A stretch of DNA of 64,000 nucleotides from Streptomyces olivaceoviridis (GCF_014650115.1 NZ_BMUI01000011.1:62001-126000), one strand, 5' to 3'; counted from the stretch's first letter, positions 17,270 through 27,000 are shown. Notes: generated by a model not told the origin, from the letters alone. Made by a program: numbers and translations.

Positions 17270-17743
17270 TTACCGAAGCCGTTCCAGCGTCTGCCCCAGA
17301 GCAGGCAGGACATGCCCCCTCCAGCCCCCGCCCATGATCTTCCGAGCCATCAGCTGGGCGGGGTCGTCCGGATCGAACCCCTCGTGCACTAGGAAGAGAC
17401 GCGTACCGCGCCCCTCATGTTCCAGGGTCCAGGTGATCGTCCAGTCGACCGGGTTGGCCGGATCGGCATCCGCCCAGCGGAGGGACAGCATCCGCTCGGT
17501 GTCGTAGGCCAGCACCTCCACCTCTACGACACCCGAGAAGCGGGCGTTGGGACGGGGGACGGAGGTCATCCGGTACCGGTGTCCGACCCGGAGCCGGAAG
17601 TCCTCGGCACCGGGCATCTGCCAGCGGGCCAGCAGGTCGGGGTCGGTCAGGGCGCGCCAGACCTTGGCGGGCTCGTGCGGGAAGAACTGATCGACGCGGA
17701 TCGTGGTCAGGTCGTCCGCGTCAGGTCCGGGTGCTGCGTTCAT
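17270..17743 (-). CDS. SRPBCC/AHSA1-like domain protein
   Basis: Protein of 157 residues with the START-like ligand-binding fold of the AHSA1 group. Typical elements are FFPHEPAKVWRALTDPDLLARWQMPG at residues 18-45, DWTITWTLEHEGRGTRLFLVHEGF near residue 105, and MGGGWRGHVLPALGQTLERL at the end. Its ATG overlaps the ArsR stop codon by 4 bases (ATGA), showing translational coupling. ArsR-SRPBCC pairs are common in actinobacteria; the ligand is unknown. Confidence 0.88.
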   Translation of the reverse strand: MNAAPGPDADDLTTIRVDQFFPHEPAKVWRALTDPDLLARWQMPGAEDFRLRVGHRYRMTSVPRPNARFSGVVEVEVLAYDTERMLSLRWADADPANPVDWTITWTLEHEGRGTRLFLVHEGFDPDDPAQLMARKIMGGGWRGHVLPALGQTLERLR

Positions 17744-18087
17744 GACCGTTCATCGTCGGGCATGCGGTCGAGGAGATCGCCGAGGCCCTTCAGCCGCTCG
17801 CGCCAGAACCGCTCGTACGGATGGAGCCAGTCCTGCACATCGGCGAGCGGAGCCGCCTCCAGGCGGTAGACGCGCTGCCGTCCGGAACGCCGCTCGGAGA
17901 CGAGGCCGGCCTTGCGGAGCACCTTGAGGTGCTCCGAGAGGCTCGGGCGGCGCATGTCGAAGTGGTCGGCCAGGGCCTGCACGGGCTGCGGTCCGCGCTC
18001 GCGCAGCAGCCGCAGCACCTCGCGGCGGGTGGCGTTGGCGAGCGCGGCGAAGACGCGGTCCTCGGCGGCGGTACCCGTCCCGTTCAT
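17740..18087 (-). CDS. ArsR-family transcriptional regulator
   Basis: Winged-helix repressor of 115 residues: VFAALANATRREVLRLLRERGPQPVQALADHFDMRRPSLSEHLKVLRKAGLVSERRSGRQRVYRLE. There is no Cys pair for metal binding, so it belongs to the non-metal, SRPBCC-associated type. It starts 7 bases after the VOC stop codon and overlaps the SRPBCC gene. It is the natural candidate to bind the palindromes in front of this operon. Confidence 0.92.
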   Translation of the reverse strand: MNGTGTAAEDRVFAALANATRREVLRLLRERGPQPVQALADHFDMRRPSLSEHLKVLRKAGLVSERRSGRQRVYRLEAAPLADVQDWLHPYERFWRERLKGLGDLLDRMPDDERS

Positions 18088-18094
18088 CGAGCGG

Positions 18095-18469
18095 TCAGAA
18101 GCCTTCCTTCTCCGTCAGCAGCATCAGACCGTTGCCGTCGGCGTCGGCGAAGGAGGCCATCCGCCCCCAGGGGACGTCGTCCGGCCCCTGCACCTGGACG
18201 CCGGCCGCGGCCAGCCGGGCGCAGTCGGCGTCGACATCGGTCGTGACCAACATGATCCCCCGCGCGGAACCGGGCTCGAAACCGCCCATGCCGGGCCCCG
18301 AGAGCGTGAAGACGGTCTGGGCGCCCTCGGGGGCCACCTGGAGCCAGCGGCCCTGGGGCGTCTCCCGGTCGACGGCGACCTCGAAACCGAGCACGTCGCG
18401 GTAGAAACGCAGGGCGCGGTCCTGGTCGGCGACGGGGAGGGTGACGAAGGAGGCGTGCGTGATGGTCAT
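18095..18469 (-). CDS. VOC-family (glyoxalase/bleomycin resistance-like) protein
   Basis: Protein of 124 residues with two beta-alpha-beta-beta-beta modules: LPVADQDRALRFYRDVLGFEVAVD and VTTDVDADCARLAAAGVQVQGP...FADADGNGLMLL. First gene of the VOC-ArsR-SRPBCC operon. The ATG lies 7 bases after a -10 hexamer with no ribosome binding site, so the mRNA is probably leaderless. Confidence 0.9.
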   Translation of the reverse strand: MTITHASFVTLPVADQDRALRFYRDVLGFEVAVDRETPQGRWLQVAPEGAQTVFTLSGPGMGGFEPGSARGIMLVTTDVDADCARLAAAGVQVQGPDDVPWGRMASFADADGNGLMLLTEKEGF

Positions 18470-18476
18470 GCCGGCA

Positions 18477-18525
18477 ACGATAGGTAGGGGTTTCCCTACC
18501 AGTCAAGCGTAGGGAGTTTCCTACG
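18477..18525 (-). promoter_or_regulatory. Promoter and twin palindromic operator of the VOC-ArsR-SRPBCC operon
   Basis: Minus-strand reading: -35 TTGACT (18506-18501), an 18-bp spacer that is exactly the perfect palindrome GGTAGGG-N4-CCCTACC (18500-18483), and -10 TATCGT (18482-18477), then 7 bases and the ATG. A second related palindrome CGTAGG-N6-CCTACG (18508-18525) lies just upstream, 25 bp centre to centre. The layout fits a repressor covering the promoter core. Confidence 0.82.
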
Positions 18526-18726
18526 GACGGGGGGAACTGGACGGGCAGCCGTGGGACGTTTCCCGTTCCCGCCGCCCACGTTCGCGTTCGCGACCGCGAC
18601 CGGGCTGACGGCCGCCCACCGGGGGTTCCCGCCCGGCCTGCGGAAGTCCTCCTGGTCACTGCTGGTAGCTTGCGCTGCGGGCCGGCCGGCGAGGGCGGCC
18701 GGCCGCTATCGCTGAGGGAGCTTCCG

Positions 18727-19239
18727 GTGACTGGTGCGACTGCGAGAGTGCGGGCTACCGCGCGGGGGCGGGGCGTGGCCCTGGCCGCGGGGCTGGCGGG
18801 CGCGCTGGCGCTCACGGCGTGCAGCGGCGGCGGTTCCGGGGGCGGGGACGGCACCTCGGCGTCACCCTCGACGAGCGCGACCGCGGCCCCGTCGCCGGGC
18901 GCGGACTCCCCCGCCGGTGCCTCCACCCGGCTCCAGGGCAGCTGGATCACCACCGCCGGCGGCAAGATCGTGGCCCTGGTGGTCACCGGGAAGAAGGCCG
19001 GGATCTTCGCGACCGGCGGGACCGTGTGCAGCGGGACGGCGGGCGCCGAGGACGGCATGCAGATGATCCACCTGACCTGCGCCGGCGGGGACAAGGACCG
19101 CACCACCGGCATGGTCGACTCGGTGGACGGTACGACGCTGAAGGTGACGTGGTCGGGCAAGGCCGGGCAGGAGACGTACACCAAGGCGGAGGGCGGGAAG
19201 CTGCCGTCGGGGCTGCCGACGGTGCCGGTGCGGCGGTGA
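18727..19239 (+). CDS. Small secreted lipoprotein
   Basis: Protein of 170 residues with a lipoprotein signal: basic RVRATARGRG, hydrophobic core, then lipobox LTAC followed by SGGGSGGGDG. A Ser/Thr/Pro-rich linker precedes a globular part of about 110 residues (LQGSWITTAGGKIVALVVTGKKAGIFATGGTVCSG) with two cysteines that may pair. The GTG at 18727 is chosen with GAGGGAG upstream. No family recognised. Confidence 0.72.
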   Translation: MTGATARVRATARGRGVALAAGLAGALALTACSGGGSGGGDGTSASPSTSATAAPSPGADSPAGASTRLQGSWITTAGGKIVALVVTGKKAGIFATGGTVCSGTAGAEDGMQMIHLTCAGGDKDRTTGMVDSVDGTTLKVTWSGKAGQETYTKAEGGKLPSGLPTVPVRR

Positions 19240-19368
19240 CGCTTTCGCGGCCTCCGCGCCGTTGAGCACCATCTGAAGTGGTGAATCGGGCCGGGGTGCG
19301 TGATCGCGTCCCGACCGCAGGGGCCATGATGCGGGGGAGACCGTCACCACCTCGATGGGAACCTGCTC

Positions 19369-19884
19369 ATGCGCGCCATTCCGCTCACCGTCACCGCTCT
19401 CGCCGCCGCTCTGCTGCTGACCGCCTGCAACGACAGCGGCGGGAACAAGAGCGGCAAGAGCGGCTCCGCCTGCGAGATCGGCGGGGTCTCGCTGGAGATC
19501 GGGGCGGCCAGCGTGGCCCCCGCCGCCGGGGACACCGGCGAGATCCCGGTCAGCATCACCAACCAGAGCGCCCCCTGCACCCTGGACGACTTCCCGGACA
19601 TCGAGCTGAACGGGGGCGGCTCCAAGGCCCGGGTACCCGTGCTCAAGGGCGCGAAGGCCCAGAAGCTGAAGCTCGCCAAGGGCGACTCCGCGTCCTTCTC
19701 GATCAGCTATGTACGGGGTGCGGAGGGCGCCAAGAACGCCGTCGCGGCGCAGACCGTGAAGATCACCCTGCCCGGCTCGGACACCAGCCGGACCTTCCCG
19801 TGGAAGTACGGCCCGGTCGCGGGCAAGGCCGACGGAAGCGGCCCGGACGCGTCCGTGAGCGCCTTCCAGCAGGTGGGCGACTGA
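19369..19884 (+). CDS. DUF4232-like lipoprotein
   Basis: Protein of 171 residues; signal peptide MRAIPLTVTALAAALLLTAC ends in the lipobox LTAC. The mature part resembles DUF4232 domains: ACEIGGVSLEIGAASVAPAAGD, ITNQSAPCTLDDFPDIEL and KGDSASFSISYV, with two conserved cysteines likely to form a disulphide. Same strand as the preceding lipoprotein gene but 129 bases away. Role unknown. Confidence 0.75.
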   Translation: MRAIPLTVTALAAALLLTACNDSGGNKSGKSGSACEIGGVSLEIGAASVAPAAGDTGEIPVSITNQSAPCTLDDFPDIELNGGGSKARVPVLKGAKAQKLKLAKGDSASFSISYVRGAEGAKNAVAAQTVKITLPGSDTSRTFPWKYGPVAGKADGSGPDASVSAFQQVGD

Positions 19885-20182
19885 GCGGGGCGAGGCGGGA
19901 GCGGAGCGGGGCGAGGCGGAGCGGGGCTGGCGACTGAGCGCGGCGGCGAGCGGGCGGGTCGGCACGGGAGCGGTCGGCGGCTGGGCCGGCCGGCACGGGA
20001 GCGGTCGGCGACCGGGCGCGGCGAGCGAGTGGGTCGGTGGCTGGGCGGGGCGGGGCGGCGCGGGGGCGGGACTGGCGACTGGGCAGAGCGGCGAGCAAGC
20101 GGGTTGCCGACCGGGCCGGTCGGCACGCGAGCAAGGTCGGCGAGCGGGCCGGTCGGCAGCCGGGCCGGTCGGTGACTGGCCG
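19885..20182. repeat. Degenerate GC-rich tandem repeat spacer
   Basis: About 300 bases between convergent genes, built of imperfect units around GGTCGGCGACYGGGC and GCACGGGAGCGGTCGGCG. No gene or clear terminator seen in it. Confidence 0.7.
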
Positions 20183-21292
20183 TCAGCCCAGGCGCGGGCG
20201 GGCTCTGACCTGTGCCTGGTCCGCCGCGCGTGCGCCCTCCGTCCAGCCCGCCGCGTCGCTGACCCCCCGCAGCCGGGTCGTCGTGGTCTCCGGGAACATG
20301 TGCTCCAGCCGGCCGGTGACGGCCGTCTCGCGTGTGGCCAGCACCGGCAGCAGGTCCTGGGTCACCTGGGTCTCGGCGGCTGCCGCGAGCCGGTCGCCGA
20401 CGCGGTGCGCGTAGGCCGCGAGGAACGACTGCCGGAAGGTCTTGGTCCGCTTGCGCCCGCCGGCTCTCTGGGCGGCCTCCGCCTTCGTCATCGCGTGCGT
20501 GGCCTGCACCAGCAACGAGGTGTAGAGCAGCTCGACCGCCTCCAGGTCCGCCTCGAACCCGACGACCGTGGAGAAGCCCAGCGGTTCGTTCCACACCGCG
20601 CGGCAGTGGTTCGCCGTGGCCACCGCGTCCAGCAGGACCGCCTTGGCCTGTTCGTACGGCGGCTCGACCCCGATGCGGCAGGCGCCGGGCGCGTCCGGCG
20701 CGGGCGCTTCGGCGGCGAGCAGCGCCTCGTCGACGCTGTGCCGGGCCATCAGCTCCTGTGCCTTGGCGCTGAGCGCCTCGGCCTCCTCCGGGTAGCCGGT
20801 GGCCTCGGCCTTGGCGAGCAGCGCGCGGATGCGGGTGAGCATGCGGGAGGCGGCCGGACCGGGGGCACGCCGGGGCTCCTCGTCCAGCGGCTCCAGCGAG
20901 GGCAGGCGAAGCAGCAGGCGGTACAGCTCCAGGACCGCCGTGGCGTGCGAGAAGCGGTCGGCGGTGCGGTCGGGGCCGGCGGGCAGCGCCGCGAGCTGGT
21001 CGGTCCAGCGGCGCCCGCGCGGGCGGTCCCGCCCGGCCTGCGCCCGGATCAAGGCGGCGGCCAGGCGGACGTGCGCGTCGTCCAGCTCGCGCCGCACCAG
21101 CCGTACGACGTCGGCGGGCTGCCAGCCGCGCCTCCAGGCCCCGGCCACGAAGTCCTCGCCCCTCCGCGTGAGTTCGGCGTCGGCGCCCGGGTCGGCGGCG
21201 AGCAGGGAGGCGCCCGTGTCGAGGCCGGTGTCGGTGTCGTCGTAGAGGGCGGCCCGGAAGGCCCGTTCGACGGTGCTGGCAGTGCTGGTCAC
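20183..21292 (-). CDS. DUF2786 domain protein
   Basis: Protein of about 369 residues. The DUF2786 signature lies mid-protein as MLTRIRALLAKAEATGYPEEAEALSAKAQELMARHSVDEALL. A helical region follows with FRQSFLAAYAHRVGDRLAAA, and a variable N-terminal part precedes it. Function is not established for this family. The frame is open to 21406, but I choose GTG 21292 (VTSTASTVERAF) because the upstream extension runs into the operator of the divergent Clp-N gene; the start is uncertain. Confidence 0.72.
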   Translation of the reverse strand: MTSTASTVERAFRAALYDDTDTGLDTGASLLAADPGADAELTRRGEDFVAGAWRRGWQPADVVRLVRRELDDAHVRLAAALIRAQAGRDRPRGRRWTDQLAALPAGPDRTADRFSHATAVLELYRLLLRLPSLEPLDEEPRRAPGPAASRMLTRIRALLAKAEATGYPEEAEALSAKAQELMARHSVDEALLAAEAPAPDAPGACRIGVEPPYEQAKAVLLDAVATANHCRAVWNEPLGFSTVVGFEADLEAVELLYTSLLVQATHAMTKAEAAQRAGGRKRTKTFRQSFLAAYAHRVGDRLAAAAETQVTQDLLPVLATRETAVTGRLEHMFPETTTTRLRGVSDAAGWTEGARAADQAQVRARPRLG

Positions 21293-21400
21293 GTTGTCGA
21301 TCGTGCCACGCCCCACCGACAGCACCCGATCGTTGTCCACAGGCTGTGGAAAACGCGCCGAAGCCGGGAGGGAGAGACTCCCGGAGGGGTGACCGAGAAG

Positions 21401-21449
21401 TGTCAACCATCAGTTGACAGCCGGGAGAGCGCAACCTACGGTTGACACT
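21401..21449 (+). promoter_or_regulatory. Operator and leaderless promoter of the Clp-N gene
   Basis: -35 TTGACA (21414-21419), 17-bp spacer, -10 TACGGT (21437-21442), then 7 bases and the ATG at 21450, which predicts transcription starting at or next to the A of ATG. A perfect palindrome TGTCAAC-N5-GTTGACA (21401-21419) covers -35, and a third half-site GTTGACAC (21441-21448) covers the start region. Confidence 0.75.
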
Positions 21450-22229
21450 ATGGCGACCAACGCGAACATCACGGCATCCGTGCGCCTCGACGACCTCATC
21501 GAGGCGATCAAGAAGGTGCACAGCGAACCCCTGGAGCAGCTCCAAGACGCGGTGATCGCCGCCGATCACCTCGGTGACGTGGCCGACCACCTGATCGGGC
21601 ACTTCGTCGACCAGGCCCGCCGCTCGGGCGCCTCCTGGACCGACATCGGACGCAGCATGGGCGTGACCCGGCAGGCGGCCCAGAAACGGTTCGTGCCCAA
21701 GGAGTCCACCGACCTCGACCTCAGCCAGGGCTTCAGCCGCTACACCCCCCGCGCGCGGAACGTGGTCATGGCCGCGCACAACGAGGCGGTGGCCGCCCGC
21801 AACGCCGAGGGCCGCCCCGAGCACCTGCTCCTCGGGCTGCTGGCCGAGCCCGAGGGCCTGGCCGCGAAGGCGATCACCGCGCAGGGCGTCCCGCTGGACG
21901 CCGTACGCCAGGCCGCCACCGCCGCGCTCGCACCCGCCTCGGACGACGTCCCCGACCTCGTCCCCTACGGACCCGAGGCGAAGAAGGTCCTGGAACTCAC
22001 CTTCCGCGAGGCCCTCCGGCTCGGCCACAACTACATCGGCACCGAGCACCTCCTGCTCGCCCTGCTGGAGCACGAGAACGGCCAGGGCGTCCTCACCGGC
22101 CTCGGCATCACCAAGGCGGGCACCGAGGAGTACGTCGGCAAGGTGCTGTCACTGCTGCTGGAACAGAAGAAGGAGGCCGCCGCGGCAGCCGAGTCGGCGA
22201 CCGGAGCCACGGAGCCCGGCCAGGACTGA
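21450..22229 (+). CDS. Clp-N domain protein with internal HTH
   Basis: Protein of 259 residues without any AAA+ ATPase module. Residues 1-70 contain a helical segment ending in an HTH-like stretch (SGASWTDIGRSMGVTRQAAQKRF). Residues 80-240 hold two Clp N-terminal repeats: FSRYTPRARNVVMAAHNEA...EHLLLGLLAEPEGLAAKAI and YGPEAKKVLELTFREALRLG...IGTEHLLLALLEHE. The C-terminal tail is Ala/Glu-rich. It could recognise ClpC/ClpP substrates or act as a DNA-binding regulator. Divergent from the DUF2786 gene. The start is set by the leaderless promoter. Confidence 0.87.
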   Translation: MATNANITASVRLDDLIEAIKKVHSEPLEQLQDAVIAADHLGDVADHLIGHFVDQARRSGASWTDIGRSMGVTRQAAQKRFVPKESTDLDLSQGFSRYTPRARNVVMAAHNEAVAARNAEGRPEHLLLGLLAEPEGLAAKAITAQGVPLDAVRQAATAALAPASDDVPDLVPYGPEAKKVLELTFREALRLGHNYIGTEHLLLALLEHENGQGVLTGLGITKAGTEEYVGKVLSLLLEQKKEAAAAAESATGATEPGQD

Positions 22230-22287
22230 CGAGGGCCGAACCCGCAGGCCGGGGCCGTTGTCAGACCCCCCTGCCACACTCGCAGTC

Positions 22288-23976
22288 ATGACCGACCGGT
22301 GGGCGCTCGCACCGGCCGAGGACGAAGGCGTGGACGTCGCCCCCCTCGGCCCGGACGGGCTGCCCGCCGGACCGGTGCGGCGGGAAAGCGATCTCGCCGC
22401 GGCGGTGCGGAGCCGCCCGGAGGTGACGCGCTGGGTGTGGCGGTCGACCCCCGAGGTCTACCCGCGCCTGCTCGCCACGGGGGTGCGAGTGGAGCGGTGC
22501 TACGACATCGAGGACGCCGAGACCCTCCTGCTCGGCCACGAGGGGCGGTACGGCGACCCGCGCTCGGCCGCCGCCGCCCTGGCCCGCCTCCGCGGCGGCC
22601 CCGTCCCGCCCGACCCGCCGCAGCGGGCGGCCGATCCGAGCGCCCAGTCCCCGCTCTTCGAGCCCGTCGGCAACCGCCTGCCCCTGCCGGACCTGCTCGC
22701 GGTCTACGCCGACCAGGTGCGGCGGCACGAGAAGACAGCCCACCCCGACCGCATGCGGCTGCTGACCGCCGCCGAGTCGGCCGGGATGCTGGTCGCCGCC
22801 GAGATGAACCACGCGGGTCTGCCCTGGAGCGCCGAGGTCCACCGCGAAGTGCTGCACGACCTGCTCGGCGAGCGGTACGCGGGCGGCGGCGAGCCGCGCC
22901 GCCTCGCCGAGCTGGCCGACGAGGTGTCCGCCGCCTTCGGCCGCCGGGTGCGGCCCGATCTGCCCGCCGATGTGATCAAGTCCTTCGCGCAGGCCGGGAT
23001 CAAGGTGAAGTCCACCCGCCGCTGGGAGATCCAGTCCGTCGACCACCCGGCCGTCGAGCCCCTGCTGGAGTACAAGAAGCTGTACCGCATCTGGGTGGCC
23101 CACGGCTGGTCCTGGCTCCAGGACTGGGTGCGCGACGGCCGCTTCCGCCCCGAGTTCCTCGCCGGCGGCACGGTCACCGGGCGCTGGGTGACCAACGGCG
23201 GGGGCGCGCTGCAGATCCCCAAGGTGATCCGCCGGGCCGTCGTCGCCGACCCCGGCTGGCGGCTGGTGGTGGCCGACGCCGACCAGATGGAGCCGCGCGT
23301 GCTGGCCGCGATCTCCCGCGACCCGGGCCTGATGGAGGTGGCCGGCCGCGAGAGCGACCTCTACCAGTCCGTCTCCGACCGCGCCTTCTCCGGCGACCGG
23401 AACCAGGCCAAACTCGCCGTGCTCGGCGCGATCTACGGCCAGACCTCCGGGGACGGCCTGAAGAACCTCGCCGCGCTCCGCCGCCGCTTCCCCAAGGCCG
23501 TCGCCTACGTCGACGAGGCGGCCCGCGCGGGCGAGGAGGGCCGGCTGGTGCGCACCTGGCTGGGCCGCACCTGCCCCCCGGTCGCCCGGGCGGGCGAGGA
23601 CGCGGCGGAGGAGGCCGGCATCCCGATCGGCGAGGAAGGACCGGAAGGCCAGACCGGCTGGGGCCCCGGATACGCGTCGACCGACTCCCGCGCGCGGGGC
23701 CGCTTCGCACGGAACTTCGTCGTGCAGGGCAGCGCCGCCGACTGGGCCCTGCTGCTGCTCGCCGCGCTGCGCCGGGCCTGCGCGGAGCTGAAGGCCGAGC
23801 TGGTCTTCTTCCAGCACGACGAGGTGATCGTGCACTGCCCCGCCGAGGAGGCCGACGCCGTCGTCCAGGCCATCCGCGAGTCCGCCGCCCTCGCCGGCCG
23901 GCTGACCTTCGGCGACACACCGGTGCGGTTCCCGTTCACGACGGCGGTGGTGCGGTGCTATGCCGACGCCAAGTAG
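22288..23976 (+). CDS. PolA-like family A DNA polymerase
   Basis: Protein of 562 residues, shorter than PolA and lacking the 5-prime nuclease. The polymerase motifs are present in altered form: motif A VVADADQMEPRVLAA, motif B region RNQAKLAVLGAIYGQT, and motif C FFQHDEVIVHCP. The N-terminal roughly 170 residues correspond in position to the 3-5 exonuclease domain, but I see no DEDD residues. The catalytic aspartates of motifs A and C are kept, so polymerase activity is plausible. Streptomyces carry such a second, short PolA paralogue; its role is unclear. It begins 58 bases after the Clp-N stop codon. Confidence 0.85.
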   Translation: MTDRWALAPAEDEGVDVAPLGPDGLPAGPVRRESDLAAAVRSRPEVTRWVWRSTPEVYPRLLATGVRVERCYDIEDAETLLLGHEGRYGDPRSAAAALARLRGGPVPPDPPQRAADPSAQSPLFEPVGNRLPLPDLLAVYADQVRRHEKTAHPDRMRLLTAAESAGMLVAAEMNHAGLPWSAEVHREVLHDLLGERYAGGGEPRRLAELADEVSAAFGRRVRPDLPADVIKSFAQAGIKVKSTRRWEIQSVDHPAVEPLLEYKKLYRIWVAHGWSWLQDWVRDGRFRPEFLAGGTVTGRWVTNGGGALQIPKVIRRAVVADPGWRLVVADADQMEPRVLAAISRDPGLMEVAGRESDLYQSVSDRAFSGDRNQAKLAVLGAIYGQTSGDGLKNLAALRRRFPKAVAYVDEAARAGEEGRLVRTWLGRTCPPVARAGEDAAEEAGIPIGEEGPEGQTGWGPGYASTDSRARGRFARNFVVQGSAADWALLLLAALRRACAELKAELVFFQHDEVIVHCPAEEADAVVQAIRESAALAGRLTFGDTPVRFPFTTAVVRCYADAK

Positions 23977-24005
23977 CGCCTGTCACCCTCTGGGTGCACA
24001 GCGGA

Positions 24006-27000
24006 TCACCACGCGGCCGGGCCGCCGCTCAACAGCTCCCGCAGCTCCGCCAGGATCGCCTGCTCGTCGGTGCCGTCCAGCGCCTCGCGGGCCGCGCGCC
24101 AGGCGTCGTACGCCTCCGCCCGCCGCCCCCGCTCGCGCAGCAGGAACCCGTGCTGGTGCAGGGCCAGTCCGCCCATGTACCGGTCGGCGCGGGCGTCGGC
24201 CCGGCGCAGCAGCTCGGCGCACTCGTCCGCCGCCCGCTCGGTGTGCCCCAGCCGCCGCAGCGCGCGGACCAGGCCGAGCCGGGTCTGGGACTCCCCGTGC
24301 CAGTCGCCGTGACCGCCGAGGATGCGCAGGCTCTCCTCGAAGTGCCGGGCGGCGGCGGCCGGTTCGCCGAGGGTCAGATGGGCGTAGCCGATGTTGCAGT
24401 GCGCCGAGTGCTGCACGATGACGGCGCCGATCTCGTCCCCGATGGCCAGCGAGCGCCGGTGCTGCTCGATGGCGGCGCGCGGGTCGGTGTGCTCGTAGAG
24501 GTTGCCCAGGTGGCTGCGGGTGACGGCCTCGCCGTAGGGGTCGTTCAGCAGCCGCGAGTAGGTGAGGCTCTGCCGCAGCGCCTCCCCCGACTCGGCGAAG
24601 CGCCCCAGTCCCTCCAGCAGCAGCCCTCGGTTGTTCAGGCAGCGCCGGATCCGGGAGGCCGTGCCCAGTCGCCCCCAGACCTCCAGGGCCTGGTCGGTGA
24701 GGGCGAGGGCGTCGTTCTGCCGGCCGGTCAGGAAGTGCAGGCCCGCGAGGTCGCCCAGCGCGTACGCCTCGGCCTCCGGGTCCCCGAGCCGCCGCGCGGC
24801 ACCGAGCGCGGCCCGCCCCAGCACCTCCATCTCGGCGACCCGGCCGCTGCGCTGCACGTAGGGGAACAGCAGCCGTACGAGCGCCGAGAGGAGGGCGGCC
24901 GTGCGCGGATCGTCGGTGCCGGCGTTGCGTGCCACCAGCGTGACGACGTTCTCCAGCTCCAGCTCACCCCAGGCGAACGCCTCCTCGGCCGACTCGAAGG
25001 GCGCCAGGGCCGCCACGTCCGCCGCGTGCTCCGCCGGCTGCGCGGAGGTCGGCCGCCGCCGGTCGTCCTGATCGAGCCCGGGCTCCACGACCGCCGTCAG
25101 TACCCGCTCGGCCATGGCGGCGTACCACCGGAGGGCGGCCAGGTCGGGGACGGCGGGGGCGCCTTCGGGATGGGGGGTGCGGTCGGGGACGGCGGGGACG
25201 CCTTCTGGACGGGGGGTGCGGTCGGGGACGGCGGGGACGCCTTCTGAACGGGAGGTGCGGTCGGGGACGGCGGGTGCGGGTCCGGGGACGGGACCGGGTG
25301 TGCGGTCGGGGATGGGAGAGGCGGGTCCGGGACCGGGTGTGCCGTCGGGGATGGCAGAGGCCGGTTCGGGACCGGGTGCGTCGTCGGAGACGGCAGAGGC
25401 CGGTTCGGGACCGGGTGCGTCGTCGGAGACGGCAGAGGCCGGTTCGGGACCGGGTGCGTCGTCGGAGACGGCGAGGTCGGTGGTTCCGGCGCTGCCATCG
25501 GCGTCGGTGGTGCCGGCGCTGCCATCGGCGTCGGTGGTGCCGGCGCTGCCATCGGCGTCGGTGGTGCCGGACGCGCCGTTGCCAGCCGTGCCGGGGGTCT
25601 CCGCGGAGGACTCGTTGCCGGCCGACGCGGGAGCCCCGCCGAAGGCATCCGTACCTGCCGCGTCGGCGGCCGGGCGCGCGGTGGGCCTCGGGGCGGCGTC
25701 GGCCAGTTCGCGGGCGAAGTCGCGGACCAGGTCGTGGGGCGCGTAGCGGCCGTACGCCGTCTCCTCCAGGAGGGCGACGTCCACCAGGCGGTCCAGGGCG
25801 GCCTCGGCGCGGCGCTCGTCCGTGCCGGTGAGGCGCGCGATCAGCGGGGCGCCGTAGGTGGGCAGGTCGAGCGCGCCGATGTGGCGCAGGGCGAGGGCCG
25901 CGTCCCGGTCGGCCTCGCGCTCGGCGGCGGCGAGCGCGTCGTGGGCGACGGCCAGGGAACGGCGGACGCTCAGGTCGTCGTACTCCAGGTGGCGCAAGCG
26001 CCCGCCGGTCTCAGCGAGTTGGCCGGCCAGGACGTCCGGGGTCAGGGCGCGGCGGGCCGCGAGCCGGGCGGCGACCACGCGCAGCGCCAGCGGGAGCCGG
26101 CCGGTCAGCTCGACCAGCGCGTGGCCGGCGTCCAGTCCCGCGCGCCCGCTCACCGTGCGCAGCAGGGCCGCGCTGTCCTCACCGGTCAGCGGGGAGAGCG
26201 GGAAGCGACGGGCGCCGTCGAGCGCGGTGAGCGGTGAGCGGCTGGTGACGATCACCGCGCAGCCGGGCCCGGCCGGCAGCAGGGGCCGTACCTGTGCCGC
26301 GTTCGCCGCGTCGTCCAGCACCAGCAGGATGCGCGCGGGCGCGAGCAGCGAGCGGAGCAACGCGGAGGCCGCATCCGGGTGTTCCGGGATGTTCCGGGGC
26401 GTCGCACCGAGGTCGCGCAGCAGCGCGGCGAGCGCCTGCGTGGCGGTGAGCGGGGTCATGCCGGGGGTGGCGCCGTGCAGGTTGACGTAGAGCTGACCGT
26501 CGGTGAAACGTTCCCTCAACTCATGGGCCACGTGCAGGGCCAGCGCGCTCTTGCCGACGCCGGCCATTCCGCTGACCACCGCGACGGCGGGGGCCGGAGC
26601 GGACGGCTCGGCCAGCGTGCGGCGCAGCTCGCGGCGCACGTCGGCACGGCCGGTGAAGTGGGCCGGCGGGGCGGGCAACTGGGCCGGACGGGGGGTCTGC
26701 CGTACGACGGGTCCGTCACCTTCGCGTGAGGACGCGGAGGGCGCGGGGGGCACGGAGGGCGCGGAGGGTGACGCGGGGGGTGCTTGCGGCGCCGGGGACG
26801 CGGCATCACCCACGGTGCGGCTGGGGGTGCCGGTACCAGTACGGTCGTCGTTGCCGTTGCCGGCGCCGGCGGCCGAGTCGTCCTCCCGGCGCGGCTGTCC
26901 GCCCTGCCCGGCCGGCCGCGCGGAGCCGCCGTACTCCACGTCCCGCCGCCGCTGCTCACCGCTCCCCCGCAGCACCTCGACATGCGCCTCGCGGACGGTC

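Noticed and set aside
25114..25746. Plus-strand frame with GVRSGTAGTPS-type repeats
   Set aside because: It is the complement of the repeat linker in the SARP regulator; the minus frame connects NB-ARC to TPR without interruption.
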